Assembly: GCA_900552465.1 (NCBI GenBank)
Contig: URZO01000141.1
Span: 1-7,717, forward strand
Reading direction: 5' to 3'
DNA: 7,717 bases
Origin: an uncultured Parabacteroides sp.
GTDB lineage: Bacteria; Bacteroidota; Bacteroidia; Bacteroidales; Tannerellaceae
Shown: positions 5,903 through 7,717 of the stretch, one piece after another
How the letters are laid out: every line of letters begins with the position of its first letter
Numbering within the stretch: the stretch's first letter is position 1
Program-made: the position numbers and the translations under genes
Notes under the pieces: model-generated
Seen by the model: the letters and a program-made list of their open reading frames with translations, nothing else
Told to the model about the DNA's origin: nothing
Databases searched by the model: none

Positions 5903-7543
5903 TTATTTCTCCAACGACTCTTTCCATTTAGCCGCATAGCTGTGCAGGATGGAGGCGATCCCCTGCCCGATGCGTACGTAATCTTCCCGCTTCAGATTGG
6001 CAAGCGAGCAACGGATGGACCATTCCGGCGCATCGAATCCGCCACCGTTCAGAAGTACCAAAGATGTTTCCTGGGCAAGCCTGAATACAACATCGACCGG
6101 CTCATAATTCTCTTGCAGATACTTCACAAAGCCATCCCCGTAGAACTTCTTCGCCCAGACCAGCATGTCGATCTCGCTGTAATAGCCTGCCCGAAGCGGA
6201 TCGTCGAGCAAGGTAAAGCCGGTGTTCTCCCAAAGCGTATGCAGACGGTCGTGTATGACCTGCTGCATCTTTTTCTTATAAGCGTTCTCATGATCCAGCA
6301 AGGAGAACGAAGCGAACAGGGACATCTGCGTTTGTTGCGGTAAAGACAATCCGGCAGTATGATTCAATGCGACCTGGCGGCTGTCGGCAACCAGGCGGTC
6401 GATAAAGCGTATCTTCTCCGGATGCAGAGAAAGGCTGCTGTAGCGTTTCTTCAACTGTTCCTGTCGCTCAACCGGCAGTTCTTTGATCATCCGGTCATAA
6501 ATATTATTCTCATGCAAGGCGATAACGGCCAGACGCCAACCTGTCGCCCCGAAATATTTGGAGAAGGAATATACGCAAAGAGTGTTCTCGGGCAGTTCTG
6601 CCATGATGGAACGAAAGTCCGGGATATATGTAGCATAGACATCGTCCGTGATGATCATCAGATTGGGATTATCGTGGCGGACAATATCGACAAGACGCCG
6701 CATCAGCCCCGGCGTAAGTCCGTAGGAAGGCGGATTGCTCGGGTTTACGATGAAGGCAGCCTTGACAGCCGGATCTTTCAGGACGTCGAGGTCTTTTTCC
6801 AGGTATTGCCAGGTATGGTATCCTTCGTTCGTCATTTTACAGGCATGGATTTCGGTTACATCGAACAGGTAGCGGGCTTGTTCCGGAATCTCTATATAGG
6901 GTGTGAACACCGGGGCGAACAAAACGATTTTATCACCTTTGTTCAACAGGAAATTCTGTTGAAGGGAGTCGAAGATATAACACATGGCTGCCGTCCCTCC
7001 TTCGGTGGCAAAGAGATCGAATTTTCCCTTTGGCGGATGATTGTCGCACAGCTCCTGCTTCAGATAATCCTCGACGACTACTTCCGTATATTTCAGGATA
7101 CGGTCGGGAACAGGATACTGATTACCGATAACACCTTCCGCCCATTCATACACCAGATCGTTTTCATCGACCCCTTTTTCATTCACAAGGTAGTCGTATG
7201 TGTCTTTCAGCAGCGCCATACCGGGCGAACCGGCATGTTTCACCAGAAACTGGGTGAAACGGGAAGCGATACGTTTCTTATCGGGGACACCGGCAATGCC
7301 GACCATCCCTTCGGTAAATTCCGTACTCCGGGCACATTCTTCCAACCCGAACTGCCCGAGCAGGAAAAAGGCTTCGCGGGGGACGGTACTGATCCAGTTC
7401 GGATTACCGCGTCCGGCATTCAGCATAATGTGGGTACTTTTACGGGCGCTCTCGTCCGCCAACTCTATCAGGATATTTTTCAGCTCGAACGGGCTGATCT
7501 CCGACATCTTCTTTTCGTATTCACGAGTGATTTTGTGTTGCAT
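5903..7543 (-). CDS. aspD: Aspartate 4-decarboxylase / aspartate aminotransferase
   Basis: PLP-dependent fold-type I enzyme. The family converts L-aspartate to L-alanine plus CO2 and also transaminates aspartate with 2-oxoglutarate. The 546-residue length and the long N-terminal and central inserts fit AspD rather than the roughly 400-residue ordinary aminotransferases. The Schiff-base lysine is Lys329 in YSFSKYFGATGWR. Other conserved points are ATEGGTAAM (179-187, phosphate side), Asn267 in IVNPSNPPSYG, Asp300/Asp301 and Tyr303 in ITDDVYATY, and the carboxylate-binding Arg511 in WSIRCSLANL. In other bacteria aspD is often paired with aspT, the aspartate:alanine antiporter, making a proton-motive cycle; no aspT lies in the window, though it could lie beyond the right edge. 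The ATG at 7541-7543 starts MQHKITREYEKK; Met13 (MSEISPFELK) is possible, because family similarity clearly begins at SPFELK. A terminator-like hairpin follows the stop. Decarboxylase activity is inferred from family membership. Confidence 0.93.
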   Translation of the reverse strand: MQHKITREYEKKMSEISPFELKNILIELADESARKSTHIMLNAGRGNPNWISTVPREAFFLLGQFGLEECARSTEFTEGMVGIAGVPDKKRIASRFTQFLVKHAGSPGMALLKDTYDYLVNEKGVDENDLVYEWAEGVIGNQYPVPDRILKYTEVVVEDYLKQELCDNHPPKGKFDLFATEGGTAAMCYIFDSLQQNFLLNKGDKIVLFAPVFTPYIEIPEQARYLFDVTEIHACKMTNEGYHTWQYLEKDLDVLKDPAVKAAFIVNPSNPPSYGLTPGLMRRLVDIVRHDNPNLMIITDDVYATYIPDFRSIMAELPENTLCVYSFSKYFGATGWRLAVIALHENNIYDRMIKELPVERQEQLKKRYSSLSLHPEKIRFIDRLVADSRQVALNHTAGLSLPQQTQMSLFASFSLLDHENAYKKKMQQVIHDRLHTLWENTGFTLLDDPLRAGYYSEIDMLVWAKKFYGDGFVKYLQENYEPVDVVFRLAQETSLVLLNGGGFDAPEWSIRCSLANLKREDYVRIGQGIASILHSYAAKWKESLEK

Positions 7544-7585
7544 AAAGAATAATTTAATATAATGGATTTGTAAAAACAGTTGATT

Positions 7586-7638
7586 TCGATCGATGGTAAA
7601 TGATGATTTATGGATGTGTTTATATCGACCGATGGTAA
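7586..7638. repeat. Pair of 14-bp direct repeats upstream of aspD
   Basis: TCGATCGATGGTAA (7586-7599) and TCGACCGATGGTAA (7625-7638) differ at one base and start 39 bp apart. They lie 43 to 95 bp upstream of the aspD ATG, where operator sites would be expected. The first copy contains the palindrome TCGATCGA. No clear TTG/TAnnTTTG promoter was found between them and the gene. A regulator site is a guess from position and repetition only. Confidence 0.4.
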
Positions 7639-7644
7639 CTCCTT

Positions 7645-7717
7645 CCCCTCTTGAGAGGGGGAAGGGGGTGTGTGAATTTTCTTTGATAGACAGAAAGATA
7701 ACACACCCCTTATCCCC
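7645..7717. repeat. GC-rich inverted-repeat element, copy 2 (cut by window edge)
   Basis: The left arm (7645-7673) is identical to 16-44, with the same CCCCTCTTGAGAGGGG palindrome and GTGTGT end. The right arm starts at 7700 (AACACACCCCTTATCCCC) and runs off the window, so the expected right-hand palindrome is incomplete. The loop (7674-7699) is unrelated in sequence to that of copy 1 and contains its own short dyad, TCTTT/AAAGA. The copy sits about 100 bp upstream of the aspD start, outside the coding region. Orientation is the same as copy 1, judged by the left arm. Confidence 0.85.

Noticed and set aside
6359..7552. A 397-codon open frame on the + strand opposite aspD
   Set aside because: Antisense shadow of aspD; no recognisable motifs, and aspD itself has all catalytic motifs in order.
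7480..7704. A 74-codon minus-strand open frame overlapping the aspD start
   Set aside because: It reads through the GC-rich repeat and into aspD in the wrong frame, and has no domain features.

Overview
The window carries four complete genes, all on the minus strand, read right to left in the order aspD, acnA, icd, gltA. The last three encode aconitase, isocitrate dehydrogenase and citrate synthase. Together they form the oxidative branch of the citric acid cycle, from oxaloacetate plus acetyl-CoA to 2-oxoglutarate. aspD encodes a PLP-dependent aspartate 4-decarboxylase/aspartate aminotransferase. I judge the source to be a gut Bacteroidales bacterium, most like Parabacteroides or Bacteroides. 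The reasons are the acn-icd-gltA cluster, a mitochondrial-type aconitase, A-rich leaders without Shine-Dalgarno boxes, one promoter resembling the Bacteroides TTG/TAnnTTTG type, and GC-rich genes next to AT-rich spacers. Genus is an inference and was not tested by any search.

Layout: 1-179 lies downstream of gltA and holds a GC-rich inverted-repeat element (16-113). 180-1523 is gltA. 1524-1892 is a spacer filled by an array of 42-bp tandem units (1577-1828 plus a decayed seventh unit) and a near-perfect 14-bp-stem hairpin. 1893-3152 is icd. 3153-3485 is a spacer occupied by a nested inverted-repeat element of about 235 bp (3219-3456). 3486-5732 is acnA. 5733-5902 holds a likely terminator for aspD and a weak promoter candidate for acnA. 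5903-7543 is aspD. 7544-7717 is the aspD leader, with a pair of 14-bp direct repeats and a second copy of the GC-rich element, cut by the window edge.

How the genes work together: in organisms that run a branched cycle, citrate synthase, aconitase and isocitrate dehydrogenase mainly supply 2-oxoglutarate for glutamate. AspD consumes aspartate, either by decarboxylation to alanine or by transamination with 2-oxoglutarate, so it touches the same oxaloacetate/2-oxoglutarate/glutamate pool. Its membership of one transcription unit with acnA is doubtful, because a terminator-like hairpin separates them.

The metabolic genes are ordinary and confidently assigned. The less ordinary part is the non-coding DNA: at least three distinct dyad-rich repeat families sit in the gaps of this cluster. 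A second point is that the isocitrate dehydrogenase lacks several residues that give the E. coli enzyme its NADP preference. I saw no defence system, mobile-element protein, RNA gene or CRISPR array.
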